NCBI GenBank assembly: GCA_035761805.1
Contig: DASTQL010000072.1
Coordinates: forward strand, 1-6,811
Source: DASTQL01 sp035761805
GTDB taxonomy: Bacteria; Actinomycetota; Actinomycetes; Jiangellales; Jiangellaceae
Length of the DNA stretch: 6,811 nucleotides
Reading direction: 5' to 3'
Positions within the stretch are counted from its first letter, which is position 1. Each line of letters begins with the position of its first letter. The translations under genes were made by a program, and so were the position numbers. The notes under the pieces were generated by a model. It was not told where the DNA came from and did not search any database. It was given only the letters and a program-made list of their open reading frames with translations. Positions 1 to 5,901 of the stretch are shown in pieces.

Positions 1-420
1 GAGCCAGGGGACACGGGGACCTGGAACTCGTTCACCGGGTCCAGCAACGGGTGGGTCGAAGCCGGTGTGGATCTCTCTGCGTACGCCGGTGGACAGGTGG
101 AGGTCTCGATCTCCTACGTGACGGATCCCGCGGTCGAGGGCATCGGCGTCTTCGTCGACGACACCCGGGTCGTGGTCGACGGCCAGGTCGTCGAGCAGGA
201 CGGCTTCGAGGGTGCGGACACGGCCTGGGCGGTCGGCGGACCGCCGGGGGGCAGCCCCCCGAATGGCCGGAACTGGCAGATCGGCGAGGCGCTGCTGACG
301 CTCTACGCGGGCACGTCGACCGAGGACACCCTGCTCCTGGGCTTCGGGTTGGAGCAGCTGGCCACGGCCGACCAGCGAGTGGACCTCGTGGAGCAAGCCT
401 TGTCCGGACTGCTGGACTGA
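1..420 (+). CDS. C-terminal part of a secreted metallopeptidase-like protein (M14 carboxypeptidase or InhA/M6 type), 5' end outside window
   Basis: Frame 1 is open from the first base to the TGA at 418-420, giving 139 visible residues with no start inside the window. The visible part looks like a beta-rich, MAM-like accessory domain. It has a DLSAYAGGQVEVSISYV segment, then GVFVDDTRV, then a Gly/Pro-rich linker, and ends with a TEDTLLLGFGLEQL block and a short helix. From memory of the families, this order closes many actinobacterial secreted zinc carboxypeptidases (M14) and immune inhibitor A-like (M6) peptidases, in which the domain follows the catalytic part. No zinc ligands are in view, so the catalytic family cannot be decided here. 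A GTG in frame at 67 is internal and not a credible start. The product is expected to be extracellular and possibly proteolytic. Confidence is good for the reading frame and moderate for the family. Confidence 0.65.
   Translation, partial: EPGDTGTWNSFTGSSNGWVEAGVDLSAYAGGQVEVSISYVTDPAVEGIGVFVDDTRVVVDGQVVEQDGFEGADTAWAVGGPPGGSPPNGRNWQIGEALLTLYAGTSTEDTLLLGFGLEQLATADQRVDLVEQALSGLLD
245..261. other. Short GC hairpin inside the peptidase-like gene
   Basis: Bases 245-251 pair with 255-261 (seven G:C pairs) around a three-base loop. The hairpin lies in the codons for the Gly/Pro-rich linker of the protein. It is probably a by-product of GGN/CCN codons and not a regulatory site. Confidence 0.3.
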
Positions 421-454
421 CACGGGGACCACCTCGCCGGGAACCACCAGGCCA

Positions 455-496
455 GTGGGGTCACCACCAGCCGACGACGCCTGGTGGTGACCCCAC
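455..496. terminator. Bidirectional stem-loop terminator between convergent genes
   Basis: Bases 455-470 (GTGGGGTCACCACCAG) are the exact reverse complement of 481-496, around a 10-base loop. This is a perfect 16-bp stem. It sits 34 bases after the stop of the peptidase-like gene and about 70 bases beyond the stop of the GH25-like gene on the other strand. There is no T-run on either side, which is common for terminators in high-GC actinobacteria. The symmetry and the position between convergent genes suggest it ends transcription from both directions. Confidence 0.75.
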
Positions 497-564
497 GAGG
501 GTGGTGAACGTGGTCAGTCGGGGCGAGGCCGAGAGCAGCTCGGCCCGGTAGCGCAGACGGCCCG

Positions 565-2169
565 CTACATCACGGCGTTGAAGTTGTTCCAGCCGGAGCC
601 CACCCGCTCCCGGGTCAGCCAGCCCCCGGTGCCGTTGCCCGGGTACATCCACAGGTAGCCGGTGGATGTCTCGCGGGCGAGCACGTCGGCCGTGCGGTCG
701 CCGTTGAAGTCGCCCGCACCGAAGATCCGGTTGAAGCCTCCCCACCCGGTGCCGACGCGGACGCGGGGGAGCCAGCCGCCGGTGCCGTTGCCCGGGTAGA
801 GCCACAGGTAGCCGGTGGCGGTCTCGCGGGCCAGCACGTCGACCCGCCCGTCGCCGTTGAAGTCGCCTGGACCGGTGATCGCGTTGAAGTTGTTCCACCC
901 GCTGCCCACGCGGACGCGGGGCAGCCAGCCGCCGGTGCCGTTGCCCGGGTAGAGCCACAGGTAGCCGGTGGCGGTCTCGCGGGCCAGCACGTCGACCCGC
1001 CCGTCGCCGTTGAAGTCGCCTGGACCGGCGATCGCGTTGAAGTTGTTCCACCCGCTGCCCACTCGGACGCGCGGCAGCCACCCGCCCTTGCCGTTCCCGC
1101 GGTACATCCACAGGTAGCCGGTGGAGCTCTCACGGGCCAGGACGTCGAGGGCACCGTCGCCGCTGAAGTCCCCGACGGTCTCCAGGGCGCTGAACCCGTT
1201 CCAGCCGGTGCCGATCCGGACGCGGGGCAGCCACCGGCCGGTGCCGCTGCCCGGGTAGAGCCACAGGTAGCCGGTGGACGTCTCGCGGGCCAGCACGTCG
1301 TTGCGCCAGTCGCCGTTGAACTCGTTGGTCGAGTTGGACAGGGACGACGGCGGGATCGCCAGCGGTGTGAAGGTGTAGGGGCCGCAGGTCAGGTCGTAGT
1401 CACGGGTCTGGTCGTACCACTGCGAGATGTACACCCGGCCGCCGGAGAAGCTGGCCTGGGTGCAGCGGTCGAGCGCCTCGTTCGGGTAGTCCAGCTGCCC
1501 GGCGGTCGCCCAGACCGGGACGCCAGGGAGTCTCCAGGACCCGACGATCTCCTGCCAGCCGTTCGTGTACGAGTAGAGCCCGTAGGACTTCCCGGCGTCC
1601 CGCAGGGCCCGCATGATGCCCTCGACCACGTAGCGGTTCTCGAGCCTCTGGGCGGTCGTGCTGCTCGGCCAGGGCTGAGCGGTGCGCGGCTCGACGTCGA
1701 TCCACACGACGGGCGGGGACCAGCCCACCCTCTCCATCGACGCCAGTGCGAACTGCGCCTCGGCGTAACCGACGTTGCTCAGCCGGCCGGCGCGGGTCGT
1801 GGTCCGCCAGGGTCCGGCCCCTTCGTACGTGCTGAGCTGGGCCGAGGTCGGGAAGGTCGCCATCGTGTAGGCGTGGGTCGGCTTGTTCCGCGAGGTCGCC
1901 CAGCTCACCTGGGAGGACAGGCAGGGGTTCTCGATGAACGCCAGGCCCTGCCGGGGAGAGGTGGCCGGTGCGCCGTTGACGCCGATGATGACGAACTCGG
2001 TGTCCTCCGGGGGCATCGGGTTGCCGTAGCCGCCAGGGGCCGGGCACTGCGGCCAGGACACGTCGTGGCCGTACATGGTGGCCTGCGCCGACGCGGGGAC
2101 CTGGGCGACGACCGGGACGAGTGCGACCATGAGCCCGGCCGCGAGGGCCAGGAGTCTGCGTGCCGACAT
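565..2169 (-). CDS. Secreted GH25-like (DUF1906-like) putative cell-wall hydrolase with five C-terminal FG-GAP/VCBS repeats
   Basis: This is a 534-residue protein read from the ATG at 2169-2167. The GTG nine bases upstream (2178) is rejected because AGGGGAGG (2185-2178) runs into it, whereas that site sits eight bases from the ATG. Residues 1-30 are a Sec signal peptide (Arg-Arg, hydrophobic core, AQVPASAQA cleavage region). Residues 31-270 resemble GH25-like TIM-barrel domains: GHDVSWPQC near 34-42, IIGVNGAPAT at 61-70, VVWIDVEPR at 154-162 with acidic candidates Asp158 and Glu160, GLYSYTNGW near 197-205, and an ISQWYD segment at 248-253. Four cysteines (42, 83, 236, 262) could form two disulfides. 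Residues 280-534 are five 51-residue repeats with a D-F-N-G-D-G calcium-loop-like start and a TGYLW core. A role in cleaving peptidoglycan or another wall polymer is inferred; substrate and true catalytic activity are not shown. The gene appears monocistronic. Confidence 0.85.
   Translation of the reverse strand: MSARRLLALAAGLMVALVPVVAQVPASAQATMYGHDVSWPQCPAPGGYGNPMPPEDTEFVIIGVNGAPATSPRQGLAFIENPCLSSQVSWATSRNKPTHAYTMATFPTSAQLSTYEGAGPWRTTTRAGRLSNVGYAEAQFALASMERVGWSPPVVWIDVEPRTAQPWPSSTTAQRLENRYVVEGIMRALRDAGKSYGLYSYTNGWQEIVGSWRLPGVPVWATAGQLDYPNEALDRCTQASFSGGRVYISQWYDQTRDYDLTCGPYTFTPLAIPPSSLSNSTNEFNGDWRNDVLARETSTGYLWLYPGSGTGRWLPRVRIGTGWNGFSALETVGDFSGDGALDVLARESSTGYLWMYRGNGKGGWLPRVRVGSGWNNFNAIAGPGDFNGDGRVDVLARETATGYLWLYPGNGTGGWLPRVRVGSGWNNFNAITGPGDFNGDGRVDVLARETATGYLWLYPGNGTGGWLPRVRVGTGWGGFNRIFGAGDFNGDRTADVLARETSTGYLWMYPGNGTGGWLTRERVGSGWNNFNAVM
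568..1332 (-). repeat. Five tandem 153-bp repeats coding the FG-GAP/VCBS domain
   Basis: The 3' end of the GH25-like gene is five in-frame copies of a 51-codon unit: 1332-1180, 1179-1027, 1026-874, 873-721 and 720-568, in reading order. Each codes an acidic loop (D-F-N-G-D-G-x-x-D-V in the best copies), LARE-T/S-x-TGYLW, a Gly/Asn-rich turn, and GWLPRVRVG-x-GW. The first copy has Glu for the first loop Asp, and the last has lost the second loop Gly. The stretches 771-909 and 924-1062 differ at only one base (876 against 1029). The outer copies are more diverged. Five such blades would suit a partial or complete beta-propeller-like calcium-binding module, possibly for wall or polysaccharide binding (inference). 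Confidence 0.9.
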
Positions 2170-2177
2170 GGTGGCCA

Positions 2178-2185
2178 CCTCCCCT
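2178..2185 (-). promoter_or_regulatory. Ribosome binding site of the GH25-like gene
   Basis: The minus-strand sequence AGGGGAGG lies eight bases upstream of the ATG at 2169. It is a strong Shine-Dalgarno match and decides the start: the alternative in-frame GTG at 2178 overlaps the site itself. Confidence 0.8.
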
Positions 2186-2303
2186 GGGCTGGGTGGGGGA
2201 AACGACCTGCTGACGCCCCGCCCCGCCTGGTTCGACTGTGCGCCCCGGACTCGGGCGGCGCCAGAGGCTCAGGTCACGGCTTGCTTCTCTGCCGCCAGGG
2301 AGA

Positions 2304-2351
2304 CGCGCGAGCGGTCCACAGGGTTGTCCCGTGCGCTGTCACCGCTCGTGC
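2304..2351 (-). terminator. Long imperfect hairpin downstream of the flavoenzyme gene, candidate terminator
   Basis: CGAGCGGT (2308-2315) is the exact reverse complement of 2341-2348. Two further pairs form outside a single mismatch (2305-2306 with 2350-2351), and an inner ACAG/CTGT stem forms (2318-2321 with 2336-2339). It lies 25-70 bases after the stop of the flavoenzyme gene and upstream of the GH25-like gene. It could therefore end flavoenzyme transcription or be part of the leader of the hydrolase gene. There is no T-run. The rest of 2170-2375 holds no reading frame I trust and no clear -35/-10 boxes or known riboswitch that I recognise. Confidence 0.45.
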
Positions 2352-2375
2352 CGTAGTCGTCGCATCGGGGCCCAG

Positions 2376-3545
2376 TCAGGCCACGGCGTCGTCGGCGTCG
2401 AGGGCGAGCACGGCTGCCGTCTCGGCCTTGAGCGCGCGGCTGAGCCGCCGGTGCAGGTCGGGCAGCTGCGCGAGGTCCCAGTCCAGCGTGGCGATGCTCT
2501 CCGTGGCCTCGAGGACGGGCACGGACGCGGCGTCCCGCCGCCGCTCGTACCACCTCATCGCCTCGACCGGGTCGGTCCCCTCGAAGACCGCGACCAGCGC
2601 ACCGGCCAGGAGCTCGGCGTCGCGGAAGGCGTCGGTGATCCCGTGCGCCGTGGCGGGGTCGCGGTACGCGCCGGCGTCGCCCACCAGGGCCCACCCGGGC
2701 CCATACGGCCGGCGCACCAGGGCCGGGGACGCGGGGTGGCCCCGGACCGGCGCCACGGTCCTCGCACCGGCGAACCGCTCGGCCAGCTCGGCGGAGACCT
2801 GGGCCAGGATGTCGTGGATCGCCCGCTCCCCGTCGCGCCGGAGCCCCTCCGCGGCCGGGACGCCCGCCCACACGTTGGTGACACCGTCGTTGGTGGGGAT
2901 GAAGCCCGCCACGCGGGCCGGCGCGAACGCCCACTCGTACCCCCGGGTCTCCAGCCCCTCCACGTACGTGACCAGGTAGGCGCCGGCCGCGGCCCCGTGA
3001 TGCGTCACGGGGGCGTCCACCTCGCGCGCCACGAGCGAGCCGCGGCCGTCGGCGCCGACGGTCCACGGGGCGTGGGCCTCCACCGCGCGGCCGGTGCGGT
3101 CCCGACCAGTGACGCCGACGACCCGGCCGTGGTCGTCGTGGACGAGGGCGCGTACGTCGACCTCGAAGCGCACGTCGACCCCGGCCTCGGCCGCCGCGTC
3201 GGCCAGCATCGGGTCGAGGACGGTGCGCCGCGGGGCGTACAGCGCGTCGACGCCGTCGCCCGGGCGGATGTCCACCGACACCTGGTCGGTGCCGTAGTGG
3301 AAGACGGTCCGCCGTACGGGCGGCGTGCCGGCGGCGACCAGGCGGTCCAGCAGGCCCCAGCGGTGCAGCTGCAGGACACCCGGTCGCATCAGGGCGAGCG
3401 TCGAGAGCGTGTCGCTGCCCCGGCGAGCCTTGTCGAGCAGCAGCACCCGCAGCCCCTCGCGGGCGAGCAGGGTGGCCGTGGCCGCTCCACCTGCGCGGGC
3501 GCCGACGACGACGACGTCGTACCGGTCGCGGGTGTGGGAGGGCAT
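2376..3545 (-). CDS. FAD-dependent monooxygenase/reductase of the UbiH/PHBH (geranylgeranyl-reductase-like) fold
   Basis: This is a 389-residue protein started at the ATG at 3545-3543, just before the FAD-binding strand. The frame stays open upstream to 3683, but an earlier start would cross the divergent gene. The N-terminal Rossmann motif is VVVVGARAGGAA (11-22), followed by an acidic Asp38 at the end of the second strand to bind the FAD ribose. A DG motif lies at 163-167 (VGADG), and a GD motif at 288-300 (VGDAGAYRDPATA) is followed by HGITDAF. These three elements define the class A flavoprotein monooxygenase/reductase fold. No membrane segment or signal peptide is seen, so it should be cytosolic. 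Substrate is unknown; family members hydroxylate aromatics or reduce isoprenoids. It is divergent from the hydrolase-cyclase gene across 130 bases of repeat-bearing DNA, which suggests shared control. Its own start has no good Shine-Dalgarno site. Confidence 0.85.
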   Translation of the reverse strand: MPSHTRDRYDVVVVGARAGGAATATLLAREGLRVLLLDKARRGSDTLSTLALMRPGVLQLHRWGLLDRLVAAGTPPVRRTVFHYGTDQVSVDIRPGDGVDALYAPRRTVLDPMLADAAAEAGVDVRFEVDVRALVHDDHGRVVGVTGRDRTGRAVEAHAPWTVGADGRGSLVAREVDAPVTHHGAAAGAYLVTYVEGLETRGYEWAFAPARVAGFIPTNDGVTNVWAGVPAAEGLRRDGERAIHDILAQVSAELAERFAGARTVAPVRGHPASPALVRRPYGPGWALVGDAGAYRDPATAHGITDAFRDAELLAGALVAVFEGTDPVEAMRWYERRRDAASVPVLEATESIATLDWDLAQLPDLHRRLSRALKAETAAVLALDADDAVA

Positions 3546-3675
3546 GGCCCCAGGGTGGGCGGTTCCGGGCCTGCGGTCGTCGGTCCTCGCTGCCCAGGTC
3601 TCGCGTGGCGACACCCAGGTCTCGCCCAGGGCATGGCGACCGTCAGGTCTCGCCCCAGGTGGCAAGGTGGCGTTC
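3546..3675. promoter_or_regulatory. Divergent promoter region between the flavoenzyme and hydrolase-cyclase genes
   Basis: This is 130 bases between two start codons that point apart, so both promoters must lie here or inside the coding ends. I see no convincing -35/-10 pair, as is usual in such GC-rich DNA. The right half (3593-3661) is filled with repeats described separately. The position is ideal for one regulator to control both genes. Confidence 0.6.
3593..3661. repeat. Operator-like direct repeats (CAGGTCTCGC x3; two 28-bp units each with GGCGA-N10-TCGCC)
   Basis: CAGGTCTCGC occurs at 3595-3604, 3616-3625 and 3644-3653. The last two belong to 28-bp tandem units (3606-3633 and 3634-3661) that share TGGCGAC at the start and CAGGTCTCGCCC in the middle. 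Each unit contains the inverted repeat GGCGA-N10-TCGCC (3607-3626 and 3635-3654), a dimer-binding operator shape of 20 bp. The third, left copy has only the right half. The second unit ends about 15 bases before the GTG start of the cyclase gene, so a bound protein would likely repress that gene. The regulator is not in the window. Confidence 0.55.
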
Positions 3676-5025
3676 GTGACCACCGAGGTACCGGTCCGCT
3701 ACACCGAGGCGGCGGACGGTGTGCACCTCGCGTACCAGGTCGTGGGGGTGGGACCGCCGGACCTCGTGCTCGTGCACGGCTGGGTGACCAACCTGGAGCT
3801 GCTCTGGGAGCACCCGCTCCCGGCCGGGATGCTCGCGCGGCTGGCGTCCTTCTCCCGCGTGGTGCACTTCGACAAGCGGGGGACGGGGCTCTCGGACCCG
3901 GTGCCCCCGGACCGCCTGCCCACGCTCGAGCAGCGGATGGACGACGTCCGCGCGGTGATGGACGCCGCCGGCTCCGAGCGGGCCTTCCTGGTGGGCCACT
4001 CGGAGGGCGGTCCCCTCGCGATCCTCTTCGCCGCCACGTACCCGGAGCGGGTGCGCGGGCTGGCCATCTACGGCGGGTACGCGGCACGGCGGCCCCACCC
4101 GGACTACCCGTGGGCGCCGACGGCGGAGGAGCGCCAACGCTTCTACGACGCGATCCGGCGGGACTGGGGCGGGGTCGTCGACCTGCCGGTCGTCGCACCG
4201 TCTGTCGCGGACGACCCGTCGTTCCGGCGCTGGTGGGCGAGGTACCTGCGGTCGAGTGCCAGCCCGGCCGCCGCCGTGGCGCTCGCGCGCATGAACACGG
4301 CGGCCGACGTGCGCAGCCTCCTGCCCGCGGTCAGGGTCCCCACCGTGGTGCTGCACCGTCGTGACGACCGTGACGCGGCGTACGAGGGGGCACGGTGGCT
4401 GGCCGCGCACGTGCCCGGGGCCCGCTTCGTGGAGCTGGCGGGTGCCGATCACATGCTCATGGCTCACCCGGACGACGTGGTCGACGAGATCGAGGAGTTC
4501 GTGACCGGGAGCCGCCCGGTGCCCATGGCCGACCGCGTGCTGACGACCGTGCTCTTCACCGACATCGTCGACTCGACCGGCCGTGCTGCCGCGCTCGGCG
4601 ACGCCGCCTGGCGGCGGCTGCTGGACCGGCACGACGACGCGGTCCGGCTGCAGCTGGAGCGGTTCCGGGGGCAGGAGGTCGTCAGCACCGGCGACGGCTT
4701 CCTCGCGACGTTCGACGGGCCGGCCCGGGCGGTGCGGTGCGGACTCGCCGTGACGGCGGCGGCGCGCGAGGTCGGGGTGGAGGTGCGGGCCGGGGTCCAC
4801 ACGGGCGAGGTGGAGCGGCGCGGCGACAACGTGGGGGGTCTCGCGGTCCACATCGGGGCCCGCGTGGCCGGGCTGGCGCAAGGCGGTGAGGTGCTGGTGT
4901 CCCAGACGGTCACCGGGCTGGTCGCGGGGTCCGGGCTGTGCTTCGAGGACCGCGGACGGCACCGGCTCCGGGGGGTGCCGGGCGAGTGGCAGCTGTCCGC
5001 CGCGCGTGAGGGACGCACGGGCTGA
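3676..5025 (+). CDS. Alpha/beta hydrolase - class III adenylate/guanylate cyclase fusion, Rv1900c (LipJ)-like
   Basis: This is a 449-residue protein from the GTG at 3676, with AAGG eight bases upstream; GTG 3667 is an alternative. Residues 1-278 are an alpha/beta hydrolase: VHGW (33-36) forms the oxyanion region, GHSEGG (107-112) has nucleophile Ser109, Asp231 is the likely acid in an LHRRDD segment, and His259 in GADHM completes the triad. Residues 288-445 are a cyclase homology domain: TVLFTDIVDS with metal ligand Asp296, STGDGF with metal ligand Asp340, and transition-state Arg396. Aligned by eye to mammalian adenylate cyclase, the substrate-specifying Lys is Val336, the Asp is Asn385, and the catalytic Asn is His392. 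Rv1900c shares this architecture and is reported to have Asn and His at the Lys and Asn positions while remaining active. It should make cAMP, perhaps with some cGMP, and is cytosolic. The hydrolase part may be enzyme or ligand sensor (inference). Confidence 0.9.
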   Translation: MTTEVPVRYTEAADGVHLAYQVVGVGPPDLVLVHGWVTNLELLWEHPLPAGMLARLASFSRVVHFDKRGTGLSDPVPPDRLPTLEQRMDDVRAVMDAAGSERAFLVGHSEGGPLAILFAATYPERVRGLAIYGGYAARRPHPDYPWAPTAEERQRFYDAIRRDWGGVVDLPVVAPSVADDPSFRRWWARYLRSSASPAAAVALARMNTAADVRSLLPAVRVPTVVLHRRDDRDAAYEGARWLAAHVPGARFVELAGADHMLMAHPDDVVDEIEEFVTGSRPVPMADRVLTTVLFTDIVDSTGRAAALGDAAWRRLLDRHDDAVRLQLERFRGQEVVSTGDGFLATFDGPARAVRCGLAVTAAAREVGVEVRAGVHTGEVERRGDNVGGLAVHIGARVAGLAQGGEVLVSQTVTGLVAGSGLCFEDRGRHRLRGVPGEWQLSAAREGRTG

Positions 5026-5032
5026 CGGGGGG

Positions 5033-5092
5033 CTGCCCGCACGGTCGCAGAGCCGTGCAAGCCCGGCGCAAGGCCTGTCGGGCAGGGTTGCA
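5033..5092 (+). other. Intergenic pairing potential between the two cyclase genes
   Basis: The 99-base gap contains several possible stems: CTGCCCG (5033-5039) with 5079-5085, GCACGG (5039-5044) with CCGTGC (5053-5058), and TGCAA-g-CCC (5056-5064) with GGGTTGCA (5085-5092). Some exclude each other. It may be a weak terminator or an attenuator, or chance pairing in GC-rich DNA. The two genes could still be co-transcribed. Confidence 0.3.
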
Positions 5093-5113
5093 GGGACGGC
5101 GGCAGCTGGGTGT

Positions 5114-5118
5114 GGAGG
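5114..5118 (+). promoter_or_regulatory. Ribosome binding site of the membrane-anchored cyclase gene
   Basis: GGAGG lies six bases before the GTG at 5125. It favours that start over the in-frame GTG at 5110, which would place the site inside the coding region. Confidence 0.75.
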
Positions 5119-5124
5119 ACGGTC

Positions 5125-5880
5125 GTGACCGTGCAGCACGAGATCGCACCGGAGCTCGGGGGGCTCCGAACCGTGGACCGTGGCGTGCCCGATGCCACGG
5201 GCATCGCGGCCGGCTGGGCGGTCGTCGTCGCCACCATCCCCGTCGTCCTGGCCCTCGTCCCACTGCTCGTCACAGGTCGCCTCGGCCTCGTGGACGCCGG
5301 GGCGCCGGTCGTCGTCGCGGTCGCCTCGGGACTGGCCATGCGCGTGGCAGGCGTCCGGACACGGACCGCCGGGCGGCCCGACCCGACGGCGCAGCGGGTG
5401 CTGACCACCGTGCTGTTCACCGACATCGTGGACTCGACGCGCCGCGCCGCCGCGATGGGGGACGCCGCGTGGCGCGACCTGCTCGACCGGCACGACGCCG
5501 TGGTCCGGCGCCGGCTGGCCCGCTTCCAGGGGGACGAGGTGGCCAGCACGGGCGACGGCTTCCTGGTCACCTTCGACGGGCCGGCCCGGGCCGTGCGGTG
5601 CGCTCTGGCGATCACCGCGGCGGTACGTGAGCTGGGGCTGGAGGTGCGCGTCGGGGTGCACACCGGCGAGGTGGAGAAGCGGGGCACCAACGTCGGCGGG
5701 CTCGGCGTCCACATCGGTGCCCGGGTGGCGTCACTGGCTCGACCGGGCGAGGTGCTCGTGTCGTACACGGTCAAGGGCCTCGTCGCCGGGGCCGGGCTCG
5801 GCTTCGTCGACAGGGGCCCGCAGTGGCTCAAGGGCGTTCCCGAGGAGTGGCGCGTCTACGCGGCGCTCGACCCGGCCTGA
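5125..5880 (+). CDS. Membrane-anchored class III adenylate/guanylate cyclase, tandem paralogue of the upstream cyclase domain
   Basis: This is a 251-residue protein started at GTG 5125. Residues 1-24 are hydrophilic. Two hydrophobic segments follow, about 25-49 (GWAVVVATIPVVLALVPLL) and 57-77, giving a short hairpin membrane anchor with the catalytic domain in the cytoplasm. Residues 92-249 form the cyclase domain: TVLFTDIVDS with metal ligand Asp100, STGDGF with Asp144, GVHTGEVE at 178-185, and VHIGARV with Arg200. As in its neighbour, the canonical Lys is replaced (Ala140), the Asp is Asn189, and the catalytic Asn is His196. The domain aligns without gaps to the domain at 4537-5010; I counted 119 identities in 158 positions. 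The N-termini are unrelated, so the pair looks like a tandem duplication with exchange of the input domain. There is no HAMP or obvious sensor between anchor and cyclase, so activation is likely by dimerisation or by partners (inference). Confidence 0.88.
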   Translation: MTVQHEIAPELGGLRTVDRGVPDATGIAAGWAVVVATIPVVLALVPLLVTGRLGLVDAGAPVVVAVASGLAMRVAGVRTRTAGRPDPTAQRVLTTVLFTDIVDSTRRAAAMGDAAWRDLLDRHDAVVRRRLARFQGDEVASTGDGFLVTFDGPARAVRCALAITAAVRELGLEVRVGVHTGEVEKRGTNVGGLGVHIGARVASLARPGEVLVSYTVKGLVAGAGLGFVDRGPQWLKGVPEEWRVYAALDPA

Positions 5881-5901
5881 CCCCGGCGCGCTCAGGGCCG
5901 G
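5872..5901. terminator. Bidirectional hairpin spanning two convergent stop codons
   Basis: CCGGCCTGA (5872-5880) pairs with TCAGGGCCGG (5892-5901) with one bulged base and an 11-base loop. The TGA stop of the cyclase gene and the TGA stop of the maoC-like gene (TCA on this strand) are paired in the stem. With only 11 bases between the two stops, this is the likely terminator for both transcripts. Confidence 0.55.

Noticed and set aside
2170..2375. Possible ydaO c-di-AMP riboswitch in the leader of the GH25-like gene
   Set aside because: The gene class would fit, but I could not find the conserved core segments on the minus strand, so I do not annotate it.
3325..3675. Upstream in-frame extension of the hydrolase-cyclase gene
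   Set aside because: The extension overlaps the start of the divergent flavoenzyme gene and codes for an unstructured Arg/Ser/Pro-rich stretch. The hydrolase fold begins only after 3676.
2238..4364. A 708-codon plus-strand open frame across the flavoenzyme and the hydrolase part
   Set aside because: It is antisense to the flavoenzyme gene and out of frame with the hydrolase-cyclase gene. Its translation is Arg/Gly/Pro-rich with no domain, a usual artefact of very GC-rich coding DNA.
3643..5712. A 689-codon minus-strand open frame opposite both cyclase genes
   Set aside because: The translation is His/Arg/Pro-rich low-complexity sequence, it shows an echo of the cyclase duplication, and it has no recognisable motif. 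It is a shadow of the real genes.
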